A stretch of 15,277 bases of DNA from positions 10,789 through 26,065 of the forward strand of contig DAIDKY010000004.1 in assembly GCA_027449805.1 (NCBI GenBank), in the 5' to 3' direction. The DNA comes from a bacterium. Lineage in GTDB: Bacteria > Patescibacteriota > Saccharimonadia > UBA4664. Each line of letters begins with the position of its first letter. Within the stretch, counting starts at the first letter, position 1. The position numbers and the translations under genes are program-made. Below are positions 5,653 to 12,300 of this stretch, in pieces. The notes beneath the pieces were generated by a model. The model ran no database searches. It was given only the letters and a program-made list of their open reading frames with translations, and was not told where the DNA came from.

Positions 5653-6053
5653 TGGAGAATACCCCCGGGAATAATGAAGTTAAGAATCGCGAACATCAGG
5701 AAGAAGGCGAACAGGGCAACGATTGCGTTTGTGATCCTGCCTTTGGCAGCTTTAATAGCGCCCGGGTCGCCAGCCGAGGTAATATACTGAACCCCGCCGA
5801 TGACGATCATGAGTACGATGACGAGGCCAACCGCGCTCGAGAGGTACTGGATTACCATTACCAGATAGGCCATGATCGGCCCGCCGTTTGCACCAGACTT
5901 GGAGATGCAGTCCTTGCCGCTCAATAGAGGAGCGCTAAGCTGAATCTCGGTGTTGGGATCACAGGCAAAAGCCGCCTGGGGGATAAGTACTGCCGAAGCG
6001 CCGCCGACTAAGGTGGCGAGGACGAGACTGAGTGAAATGATTAAACGCTTCAT
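5649..6053 (-). CDS. TrbC/VirB2-like pilin-type protein, array member 1 (first gene of the array)
   Basis: A 134-residue protein from the chosen start (141 if the upstream ATG at 6074 is used). A clear signal peptide (MKRLIISLSLVLATLVGGAS onward, ending QAAFA) is followed by a cysteine, a polar region with a second cysteine (GKDC), and two or three hydrophobic stretches. The core reads IVIGGVQYITSAGDPGAIKA; the second helix AIVALFAFFLMFAILNFI departs most from the other members. I prefer the ATG at 6051-6053 because MKR plus hydrophobic core is a textbook signal peptide; neither start has a Shine-Dalgarno sequence. The upstream ATG at 6072-6074 lies right after an extended -10, so it could be translated from a leaderless transcript. 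Confidence 0.78.
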   Translation of the reverse strand: MKRLIISLSLVLATLVGGASAVLIPQAAFACDPNTEIQLSAPLLSGKDCISKSGANGGPIMAYLVMVIQYLSSAVGLVIVLMIVIGGVQYITSAGDPGAIKAAKGRITNAIVALFAFFLMFAILNFIIPGGILQ

Positions 6054-6078
6054 TGACCAGATTGTAACAGGCATAAGA

Positions 6079-6087
6079 ATTATCGCA
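6079..6087 (-). promoter_or_regulatory. Extended -10 promoter for the pilin-like array
   Basis: On the minus strand TGCGATAAT matches the extended -10 form TGNTATAAT with one mismatch. The predicted start is near 6072, at or just inside the ATG at 6072-6074 and ~19 nt ahead of the ATG at 6053. A TTGACA on this strand at 6111-6106 is 21 bp away, too far for normal -35 spacing. Confidence 0.45.
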
Positions 6088-6095
6088 AACAGCTT

Positions 6096-6124
6096 TTGAC
6101 ACTTATGTCAATTTTTGTTATCAT
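6096..6124 (+). promoter_or_regulatory. Strong sigma70-type promoter for the VirB6-like / VirB4 arm
   Basis: A consensus -35 TTGACA (6096-6101), an exact 17-bp spacer and a -10 TATCAT (6119-6124, one mismatch). The start would fall near 6131, only about 2 nt before the GTG at 6133. The -35 is one arm of the inverted repeat TTGACACTTATGTCAA (6096-6111), which could also be a repressor or activator site. Confidence 0.65.
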
Positions 6125-6132
6125 AATCCATT

Positions 6133-8622
6133 GTGTTTTTTCTACTCTCTATCTGTAGAAGCCGTCTTTTCCGCCGTTTTACGGGTCTGATTACTGCGGC
6201 GCTGATTCTCCTCTTGCCAACAGTTGCGGCGGCGGCCGGTGAGACATATACCTGGAGCGACGCCCAGCACACCTCGATCATAGCCAGCGGTGGGCCTTAC
6301 GCCGGGTCTACTACCTACAACAAGACGGCTAATAACAACTACGATGCGACCGGCGTTGCGCTCAACTGCAGCACCGGCGGAACCGGAACTGCCACAGGCG
6401 TATCGACCATCGCTCCGTCCAGTGGCGGCCAGTATAAGATTGATAATAGTGCCTTGACGGCTGCAGCTGGCTGCACGCCCGAGCAGTTTACGACCCAATT
6501 TACAATCGCCGCGCCCGCGACGACCTCGGTCTCCGGGAATCCAACCAGCGGGACCTGTGACCAGGGTTCGATCTCGTGGATCATGTGCCCGGTTCTAAAC
6601 AACATTACCAACTCGGTAGCAGGACTGGCTAAATCAATCTTGGTGCCGCTTCTGCAAGTAAACAATATATCCCCTGCCTCGACTCCGTCGCTGTATCAGG
6701 CCTGGAAACACTTGCGCGATTTTGCCGACGTCCTCTTTATCCTAATCTTTCTGGTGATCATCATCGGCACCGTCACGGAACAAGACATTGGAGCGCTGAG
6801 CCGTTATCACATTAAAACAATCTGGCCCCGGCTCGTTATCGCGGCAATTTTGGTCCAGTTCTCATTCTTGTTTAGCGGCGTCATTATCGATATCGGAAAT
6901 GTCTTGGGGGCAGGCATCCAAACCTTAATCGTCGGTATTACCAATCCCACCGGTAACGCCGACCCGGCCAACGTCATCGGCACGATCGTGGTCGGCGGAA
7001 TCGGCGTTATCGCAGGGGTCGGCGCAATCGCCGTGCTGGCTACCTGGACCGTTGCTCTGCCGCTCGTTTTGAGCCTTATGATCAGCCTCCTGGTCGGTTT
7101 CTTGACCCTCGGGGCGCGCTTTCTGATTATTGCCGTTCTGGTCGTACTCTCGCCTCTGGCTATGGTTGCCTGGGTGCTGCCCAATACCGAGAGCTACTTT
7201 AAATCATGGTTTAAAATTCTCTTTCGTCTCGTCTTGATGTATCCCATAATTATCGGCGTAATTACTCTGGCCAGTCTGGTTAACCAGATTCTTCCGTTTG
7301 GTGCCAATACCACCACCGGAGGTATCGCCACGGCTGCCGTTGCTATCATTAAACCGATTATCGCGATTGCCGCCTTCTTGGTCATTCCGGCAACCTTTAA
7401 ATGGTCGGGGCAAGGGATGCAGCAGGTCAGCGGTATGATCAGCCGAGCCGGCCAGCGCGGCCAAGGCATGTTAAAAGGAAGCTCGTTATGGGAGCGCGGT
7501 ATCGAGGAACGTCAGCGCCGCCAGGCCGGTCGAATGAAGAGCTGGATGAATAGTCGTGGCATTACTCGTCTAGAAAGCGCCGGTATGCTCGGACGCGGTA
7601 CGGCTTCGGTCCTAAACCATGGAGCCGGCCTCGCCATGATGAACGCGCCCAAGGACAAGGCCAGCTTAGCTCGCATGCGCTCCAAGCTCACCGCCAACGC
7701 TATGAAGGAGCTTGAGCAGATGGACGAGGCAACCATCGGCAACCTGCAAAAGGTCGACGGAGCCTTTGGCGGGACCGACCTGGCCAAGCGTAAGGAAAAC
7801 CGTAAGGAACTGCGCGAAGAGGCTCCGAACCTCTTTAGGCTGGCTGCCACGCCGACGGGTCGTGTGGCTGTGGCTAAGCGCCTCGCCGAAATGGGCTTCG
7901 CCAACACCGATACGGCGCAGTCATACGCCGACGCCGCCATGAGCCGAAACATTATGAGCATGTCGCATAACACCAAGAGCGAATACGCCGATGTCCTCAA
8001 GGCGATCGGCAAAGAGACCGGCAGCAAGCCGGGCGTGGTCGGGCGTATCTCCGAGGCCAAAACCGATTACGAGGTTAAGGATGCCGGCGGCAACGTAGTG
8101 GCCAAGATCCCGCGAAGCGTCGGGGACATCGACCTCAACGCCGTCTCCAAGAGCTTGCGCCGTATTACGGCCCGCGACTTTGGCGACAAGCACTCGATCG
8201 AGAACTTTAAAGTCATGGGCAAACGCGGCGACGCCAATGCCTCGCTCAACCTGGCCGCCGAAGAGATGGCCGGCCTCTACGCCGAGAACATGAACCGCGC
8301 CGTCCTGTCCAAGGCTATGGATTCAACCGATCCGCGCAGTCCTACCTCGCTCGAGACACGTATCGAGTGGCTTAAGAACATCCAGATGAACGCCGACGTC
8401 TTTAAGGCCAAGAACCCTGACATTCTTAAGATCTCGGCTGCCAACCTGGAGACCGATCAGGACCTGACCAACAATATGCTCAAGGTCATGGGTATCGACG
8501 GCTTAAGCGGCGTCAAGGTACTGAGCGCGGCCGGACGCGCCCACCTGGTCCGCGACTGGATGCACGACGTACCCTACGACCCCTACCATGACTATGAGAC
8601 AAAGGGCAAGGTTAAGGTTTAA
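6133..8622 (+). CDS. VirB6/TrbL-like polytopic membrane protein 1 with long cytoplasmic tail
   Basis: An 829-residue protein. Residues 1-36 form a signal peptide (basic RSRLFRRF, then LITAALILLLPTVAAAAG). A small extracytoplasmic region of ~150 residues rich in Thr, Gly and Asn with cysteines follows, ending in CDQGSISWIMCPV. The membrane core (about 195-430) has helices at ADVLFILIFLVIIIGTV, LVIAAILVQFSFLFSGVI, a long glycine- and valine-rich stretch near 285-350, WFKILFRLVLMYPIIIGVI and a final one near 400-420. This arrangement, with IKTIWPRLVIAAILV after helix 1, matches VirB6-like proteins of Patescibacteria, which form the inner-membrane channel. Residues ~430-829 are charged, helical and probably cytoplasmic. 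The GTG at 6133 is the only sensible start; there is no Shine-Dalgarno sequence and the predicted transcript begins 2 nt upstream. Confidence 0.78.
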   Translation: MFFLLSICRSRLFRRFTGLITAALILLLPTVAAAAGETYTWSDAQHTSIIASGGPYAGSTTYNKTANNNYDATGVALNCSTGGTGTATGVSTIAPSSGGQYKIDNSALTAAAGCTPEQFTTQFTIAAPATTSVSGNPTSGTCDQGSISWIMCPVLNNITNSVAGLAKSILVPLLQVNNISPASTPSLYQAWKHLRDFADVLFILIFLVIIIGTVTEQDIGALSRYHIKTIWPRLVIAAILVQFSFLFSGVIIDIGNVLGAGIQTLIVGITNPTGNADPANVIGTIVVGGIGVIAGVGAIAVLATWTVALPLVLSLMISLLVGFLTLGARFLIIAVLVVLSPLAMVAWVLPNTESYFKSWFKILFRLVLMYPIIIGVITLASLVNQILPFGANTTTGGIATAAVAIIKPIIAIAAFLVIPATFKWSGQGMQQVSGMISRAGQRGQGMLKGSSLWERGIEERQRRQAGRMKSWMNSRGITRLESAGMLGRGTASVLNHGAGLAMMNAPKDKASLARMRSKLTANAMKELEQMDEATIGNLQKVDGAFGGTDLAKRKENRKELREEAPNLFRLAATPTGRVAVAKRLAEMGFANTDTAQSYADAAMSRNIMSMSHNTKSEYADVLKAIGKETGSKPGVVGRISEAKTDYEVKDAGGNVVAKIPRSVGDIDLNAVSKSLRRITARDFGDKHSIENFKVMGKRGDANASLNLAAEEMAGLYAENMNRAVLSKAMDSTDPRSPTSLETRIEWLKNIQMNADVFKAKNPDILKISAANLETDQDLTNNMLKVMGIDGLSGVKVLSAAGRAHLVRDWMHDVPYDPYHDYETKGKVKV

Positions 8623-8634
8623 GCAGACCGGCAG

Positions 8635-8663
8635 CTTACAGAACAAGTTACATAGTATACAAT
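8635..8663 (+). promoter_or_regulatory. Promoter candidate for the leader ORF and second VirB6-like gene
   Basis: CTTACA (8635-8640, four of six -35 bases) and TACAAT (8658-8663, five of six -10 bases) with a 17-bp spacer, in the gap after the first VirB6-like gene. The predicted start near 8670 coincides with the ATG of the leader ORF. Confidence 0.45.
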
Positions 8664-8669
8664 GATGCT

Positions 8670-8714
8670 ATGAAAAAGCTTGTGGTTAATAAAAGCGGAT
8701 ACCGCTTACTATGA
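8670..8714 (+). CDS. Putative 14-residue leader peptide coupled to the second VirB6-like gene
   Basis: The frame ATG AAA AAG ... CTA TGA encodes MKKLVVNKSGYRLL. Its TGA stop (8712-8714) overlaps the ATG of the downstream gene (8711-8713) in an ATGA, the arrangement typical of translational coupling. It has no Shine-Dalgarno sequence, but its ATG falls where a transcript from the 8635-8663 promoter should begin, so it may be read as a leaderless mRNA. The frame runs through a hairpin (8693-8707) that would otherwise lie directly over the downstream start. It could act only by its translation, with no function for the peptide. Short ORFs arise by chance; the confidence rests on the coincidence of promoter, hairpin and stop-start overlap. 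Confidence 0.5.
   Translation: MKKLVVNKSGYRLL
8693..8707 (+). promoter_or_regulatory. Hairpin just ahead of the second VirB6-like start
   Basis: AAGCGGATACCGCTT is a perfect 6-bp stem with a 3-nt loop, ending 3 nt before the ATG at 8711. There is no Shine-Dalgarno sequence between it and the start. It is not followed by a T run, so it is not a terminator. It would cover the ribosome landing zone unless melted by translation of the leader ORF. Confidence 0.5.
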
Positions 8715-11371
8715 AGCGTATATACTCAGCGGTTCTGATTCCGATTAGTACAATCCTCTTGGCCATTGCCACGATTACGGCCGGGATAGGAGCTCCTGCG
8801 CAAGCTGCGAGTACCTTTGATACATCTTTCCCATCAAACTATCCAAGTGGTGTTAGCTTTACGTGGATTGATGACCTTCAAATTACCGATAGCCTAGGTA
8901 ATAACTACTATTGGGGTAGCGGTGCTTTTGCATACATTGTAAAAATGCCGAGTCAGGGTACCTATGGCTGGTGCAACGGCTCCAATATGCAGAACATAAC
9001 CTCTTCGCTTACATTCGTACCCAATTCAAGCGACCCCACGATTGGCGGCGGCGCGATTCCTTCGAACATCAATGAAGCTCAATCTGGTCGACTCATAACC
9101 GATATACCATCGAGCAAATTCCAGGGGGCTAATTGTAAGCCAGATATCTTGAAAAACGTTTCGATCGGCAGCCCGCAGAATGCACTTATAAATTGGCATT
9201 ACGCTAACAAGGACACCCAGATCGTTAGCTATCAGCAAGACGGATTCCTCAATATTAACGCCGGTTCGGTTTACAAGTCAGGTACGCAGTCTGGTATTGG
9301 AGCTGCTTTTATACAGGAGAATGGTGGCAGCTGCCCGGGCTATATAGTGATAGACCCCAGCAGTAACGGTCAAAGAGGTGTCGCATATAAAGGGGGTTGT
9401 AGCAATACCGGGCAAGGCAGAAGCGGACCCCACGAAAATATCTATCTACAGTCGCCTACCGCTAGCATTACGGGCGCCAGTGGTGCCGCCGCCGATCCTA
9501 CCTCGGCTAGCAGTGACCCGAATGCCACTGGTGGAGGCTCTGGAAGCGGCGGTCCAACATGTGGTGACACAAGCGGTTTCTCCTGGATCATTTGCCCAGC
9601 GATTACCGGCATCAGCTCGTTGACGGTAAGTCTCTATACAAACTATATCGAACCGCTTTTAGCAGTTCGCGCATTATCGACCGCCCCAACAGATCCCCTT
9701 TACCAAATTTGGCAGACTTTCCGTTCTTTGGCAGATGTATTCTTTGTCGTAATTTTCCTAGTAATAATATTCTCAACTGCAGTAAGTACAGGGATCGATT
9801 CCTACACTATCAAAAAGATGCTTCCGCGCCTGGTTGTTGCAGCAATACTTGTCCAGTTCTCATATTTCCTCTGTGGTGTTGTCGTCGATATCGGTAATAT
9901 TCTTGGTAGTGGGGTGCTCACGCTCATACAACACACGATCGCATCGGCAAACGTTCCAAATCAGAGCGGAAGCGCGGCGAGCCCGGTATTAAGTGGGCTC
10001 ACAGTATTTGCGCCGGCGGCAGGAATCGCAGCAATCGCTGCGGGACCTGCCGCACCAGCCATATTAATGGCGCTAGTTGGTCTATTGATCGGAATCGTAG
10101 TATTCGTTGTTACCTTATCGATCCGACAATTACTAATTAACGTGCTAATCGTGTTGTCACCGATAGCGTTTGTTCTATGGATCATGCCTAACACTTCTAA
10201 GCTATTCGATAAATGGAAGGATAACTTTATTAAGGTAATCCTCATGTTTCCATTTATCAGCCTGCTCTTTGGGGCTGGTTTAATTGTGAGTGCAGTCGCG
10301 CAATCAAATAACGGGGGGTCTAATGGCGGTGTTGGAACGATCCTCGGTATGCTCGGGCCCATTATCGCTTTCTGTATGATGCCCATGGCTTTCAAAATGG
10401 CTGGTACGGCTATGTCAGGCGTCACCGGTGCAGTTGGCAGACGTGGCAAGGCAATTAACGATCGGGCTCAAAACAGTCAATTCGCTAAGGATATGAAGGC
10501 AAACAGCAAAGGTAAGCAGGCGCTTAAGTACCAAGATGCCAAAGGTCTCCGAAAGGTTATGCGCGGGGCGGCGATTGGGGGAGTCGGAGGCATGCTTGGA
10601 ACTGCTGGCTCAAAGCGGCGTATTGCAGCATTGGCAAGTAAGCACGAGAATGATCAGGGCGATCAATTTGAAGAGCAAATGAAGCGTGTGAATAACGGTA
10701 CGGGCATGACTAAAGATGATTATACAGAGCTGCTAAGTGCGAAGGATGGGGCGACGACCAAGGCCGGCATCAAGGTAAATGAGGCTTCGAGGAAAAAAGC
10801 AATTCAAATGGCAGCTAAGTCTGGTAATTGGGAGGCACTTCGTGATGTCAAAAACTCAATCCCTGAAAGTGAGTACTCTGGGAGCAAAATGGAAGCTGCC
10901 TTTAAGCAGGGTCTTGCTGGCACTGATGCCTATACGAAGGCCCCCGACCTTCTTAGGACACCTGGCATAGATGGTTTAAGGCCCCAGACAGCCGACGCGT
11001 TTGCGGCCATGCATCATACCACTAAGAAGGCAGTCGTCGACCAGATGCAAAAAGATCTTACTTCAGAGGATAAGGTTGTACGGGATAAGGCAGGGGCAAC
11101 ACTCAACGCTATTACTCAAGCTCTAGATAAAAATCCAGGGGCGATCGATACCGCTACACAAAAATCTATCTTCGATTTTGCAAGTCATCCTGATACAACC
11201 GGATTATCCGTAGCAATGACCGAAAAGGTTGTTGATCCGGTTACGGGTGTAGAATCCACTGTATCAAGTAGTGCGCCGGCACTCTCAGCAGCCCAAGCAG
11301 ATGCCATAAAAGATCGCTTTGATGGGGCTGGCAACCTCAAACAAGGCCAAGCGGTTCGGGTTCTCCCGTAA
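8711..11371 (+). CDS. VirB6/TrbL-like polytopic membrane protein 2 with large extracytoplasmic domain
   Basis: An 886-residue paralog of the preceding gene. Signal peptide at residues 1-32 (MKRIYSAVLIPISTILLAIA, then ATITAGIGAPAQA). The extracytoplasmic N-terminal region is about 260 residues, much longer than in the paralog, with many aromatic and Asn/Gly/Ser residues and several cysteines, then a Gly/Ser/Ala-rich linker near 250-280 and GFSWIICPAITGIS near 290. The membrane core (about 335-565) follows the paralog helix by helix: LADVFFVVIFLVIIFSTA, MLPRLVVAAILVQFSYFL, LINVLIVLSPIAFVLWIMP, FIKVILMFPFISLLFGAGL. Residues ~570-886 form a charged, lysine- and alanine-rich tail unlike the paralog's in sequence. 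The start ATG overlaps the leader ORF stop. Base composition is more AT-rich and less third-position biased than the neighbours. Probably a second VirB6 subunit or an alternative one with a different exposed face. Confidence 0.77.
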   Translation: MKRIYSAVLIPISTILLAIATITAGIGAPAQAASTFDTSFPSNYPSGVSFTWIDDLQITDSLGNNYYWGSGAFAYIVKMPSQGTYGWCNGSNMQNITSSLTFVPNSSDPTIGGGAIPSNINEAQSGRLITDIPSSKFQGANCKPDILKNVSIGSPQNALINWHYANKDTQIVSYQQDGFLNINAGSVYKSGTQSGIGAAFIQENGGSCPGYIVIDPSSNGQRGVAYKGGCSNTGQGRSGPHENIYLQSPTASITGASGAAADPTSASSDPNATGGGSGSGGPTCGDTSGFSWIICPAITGISSLTVSLYTNYIEPLLAVRALSTAPTDPLYQIWQTFRSLADVFFVVIFLVIIFSTAVSTGIDSYTIKKMLPRLVVAAILVQFSYFLCGVVVDIGNILGSGVLTLIQHTIASANVPNQSGSAASPVLSGLTVFAPAAGIAAIAAGPAAPAILMALVGLLIGIVVFVVTLSIRQLLINVLIVLSPIAFVLWIMPNTSKLFDKWKDNFIKVILMFPFISLLFGAGLIVSAVAQSNNGGSNGGVGTILGMLGPIIAFCMMPMAFKMAGTAMSGVTGAVGRRGKAINDRAQNSQFAKDMKANSKGKQALKYQDAKGLRKVMRGAAIGGVGGMLGTAGSKRRIAALASKHENDQGDQFEEQMKRVNNGTGMTKDDYTELLSAKDGATTKAGIKVNEASRKKAIQMAAKSGNWEALRDVKNSIPESEYSGSKMEAAFKQGLAGTDAYTKAPDLLRTPGIDGLRPQTADAFAAMHHTTKKAVVDQMQKDLTSEDKVVRDKAGATLNAITQALDKNPGAIDTATQKSIFDFASHPDTTGLSVAMTEKVVDPVTGVESTVSSSAPALSAAQADAIKDRFDGAGNLKQGQAVRVLP

Positions 11372-11373
11372 CC

Positions 11374-11387
11374 TGCTAAGATAGAAT
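11374..11387 (+). promoter_or_regulatory. Possible -10 elements before the PrgI-domain gene
   Basis: TGCTAAGAT (11374-11382, extended -10-like) and TAGAAT (11382-11387, five of six -10 bases) fill the 20-bp gap between the VirB6-like stop and the ATG at 11392. No good -35 is seen. There is no Shine-Dalgarno sequence, so a leaderless transcript is possible. Confidence 0.3.
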
Positions 11388-11391
11388 CACT

Positions 11392-12300
11392 ATGGGTCAA
11401 TACAAAGTTCCACAGAACGTAGAAGCCGAAGACAAGATCATGGGGCCGCTTACGCTCAAGCAGTTCATCTACTGCGTGATCGGGGTTGGTTGGGCGATGC
11501 TCTGTTTCTTCCTCTTTAGAAGCTTCATTCCGTTAATGATCGTCGTGGCAGCGCCGGTTACGATCCTCTTTTTGCTGCTCGGGCTCTACCAGCGCGACGG
11601 CCAGAATTTTGAGCAGTATTTGGTAGCCCTAGTCGGTTTCTTCTCGCAGTCGCGCCAACGCCTCTGGACCAAAGAACCGATTGTGGAGAGCTTTAAAGTC
11701 GAGCCGGTCAAAGTCACCGAGGAGCAGACTCAGCGCGATCCGGTTCAGGTTCGCAGCCAGCTCGATAAGCTGGCCACCTTAGTCGATGCCCGCGGCTGGG
11801 CCGAACAACACGATGAGCAGGGCGTACTGCAGGCCGATCAAAGCCTTACATCAAGTCTAGATACGGATCGCCTGGTTATGCCGGAAGCTCCGGTCGGCGG
11901 CAGCGTAACCCAGGCAGAAGGGGAGAACGATATGCTCGATCTCCAGAACAGCCCTTTGGCCAAGAACCTTAACGCTCTCATCGATCAAGCCGCAAACGAG
12001 GTGAAAACTGAGGCAATCCAATCAATGAAATCCCCTGGAGTTGTGGCTCCTACACCCACTGTAGCTGCCCCGACGGCAGTAGCTGCAACAACGGTCGCTC
12101 CAGCCCCAAGCGTAAGCGTGACTACTCCTGTTGCCAATGATATACTTAAGCTAGCAACGGAGAGAGACGATCTGACTGTCTCGCAGCTAGCGGCCCAGGC
12201 GACACGCGTGGTTCCATTGACTGAGGGTGAGTCGGTTACATTACGCAATGGCAGTACCAGCACAGGTTCCCCAGTCCAAAACCAACCAACCGCCAGCTAA
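11392..12300 (+). CDS. PrgI-domain inner-membrane protein of a type IV secretion-like system
   Basis: A 302-residue protein. Residues 1 to ~100 are a PrgI-family domain: MGQYKVPQNVEAEDKIMGPL (the family's usual N-terminal Y-x-V-P-Q), then two transmembrane helices (FIYCVIGVGWAMLCFFLF and IPLMIVVAAPVTILFLLLGL) and the short downstream segment ending RQRLWTKEP. PrgI proteins occur next to VirB4 and VirB6 in Gram-positive and Patescibacteria type IV systems and probably sit in the inner-membrane platform. Residues ~100-302 are an unusually long tail: first charged and helical, then Pro/Ala/Thr/Val low complexity (VAAPTAVAATTVAPAPSVS) near 215-240, likely disordered. The last 53 bp overlap the next gene in another frame. 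No Shine-Dalgarno sequence is visible before the ATG. Confidence 0.85.
   Translation: MGQYKVPQNVEAEDKIMGPLTLKQFIYCVIGVGWAMLCFFLFRSFIPLMIVVAAPVTILFLLLGLYQRDGQNFEQYLVALVGFFSQSRQRLWTKEPIVESFKVEPVKVTEEQTQRDPVQVRSQLDKLATLVDARGWAEQHDEQGVLQADQSLTSSLDTDRLVMPEAPVGGSVTQAEGENDMLDLQNSPLAKNLNALIDQAANEVKTEAIQSMKSPGVVAPTPTVAAPTAVAATTVAPAPSVSVTTPVANDILKLATERDDLTVSQLAAQATRVVPLTEGESVTLRNGSTSTGSPVQNQPTAS

Noticed and set aside
3867..6053. Tandem array considered as DNA repeats or CRISPR-like
   Set aside because: Spacing is that of whole genes with conserved protein cores; there are no short identical direct repeats with spacers anywhere in the window.
6142..8249. Several minus-strand ORFs opposite the first VirB6-like gene
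   Set aside because: They are antisense shadows of a GC-rich coding region, with no coherent domains or upstream signals.
8693..8707. Hairpin read as a terminator between the two VirB6-like genes
   Set aside because: The stem is short and is not followed by a T run; it ends 3 nt before a start codon, which fits translational control better.
5649..8714. Recoding of UGA (as in Gracilibacteria/SR1)
   Set aside because: UGA is used as a true stop in the ATGA junctions at 5649-5652 and 8711-8714, and no frame needs UGA as sense.
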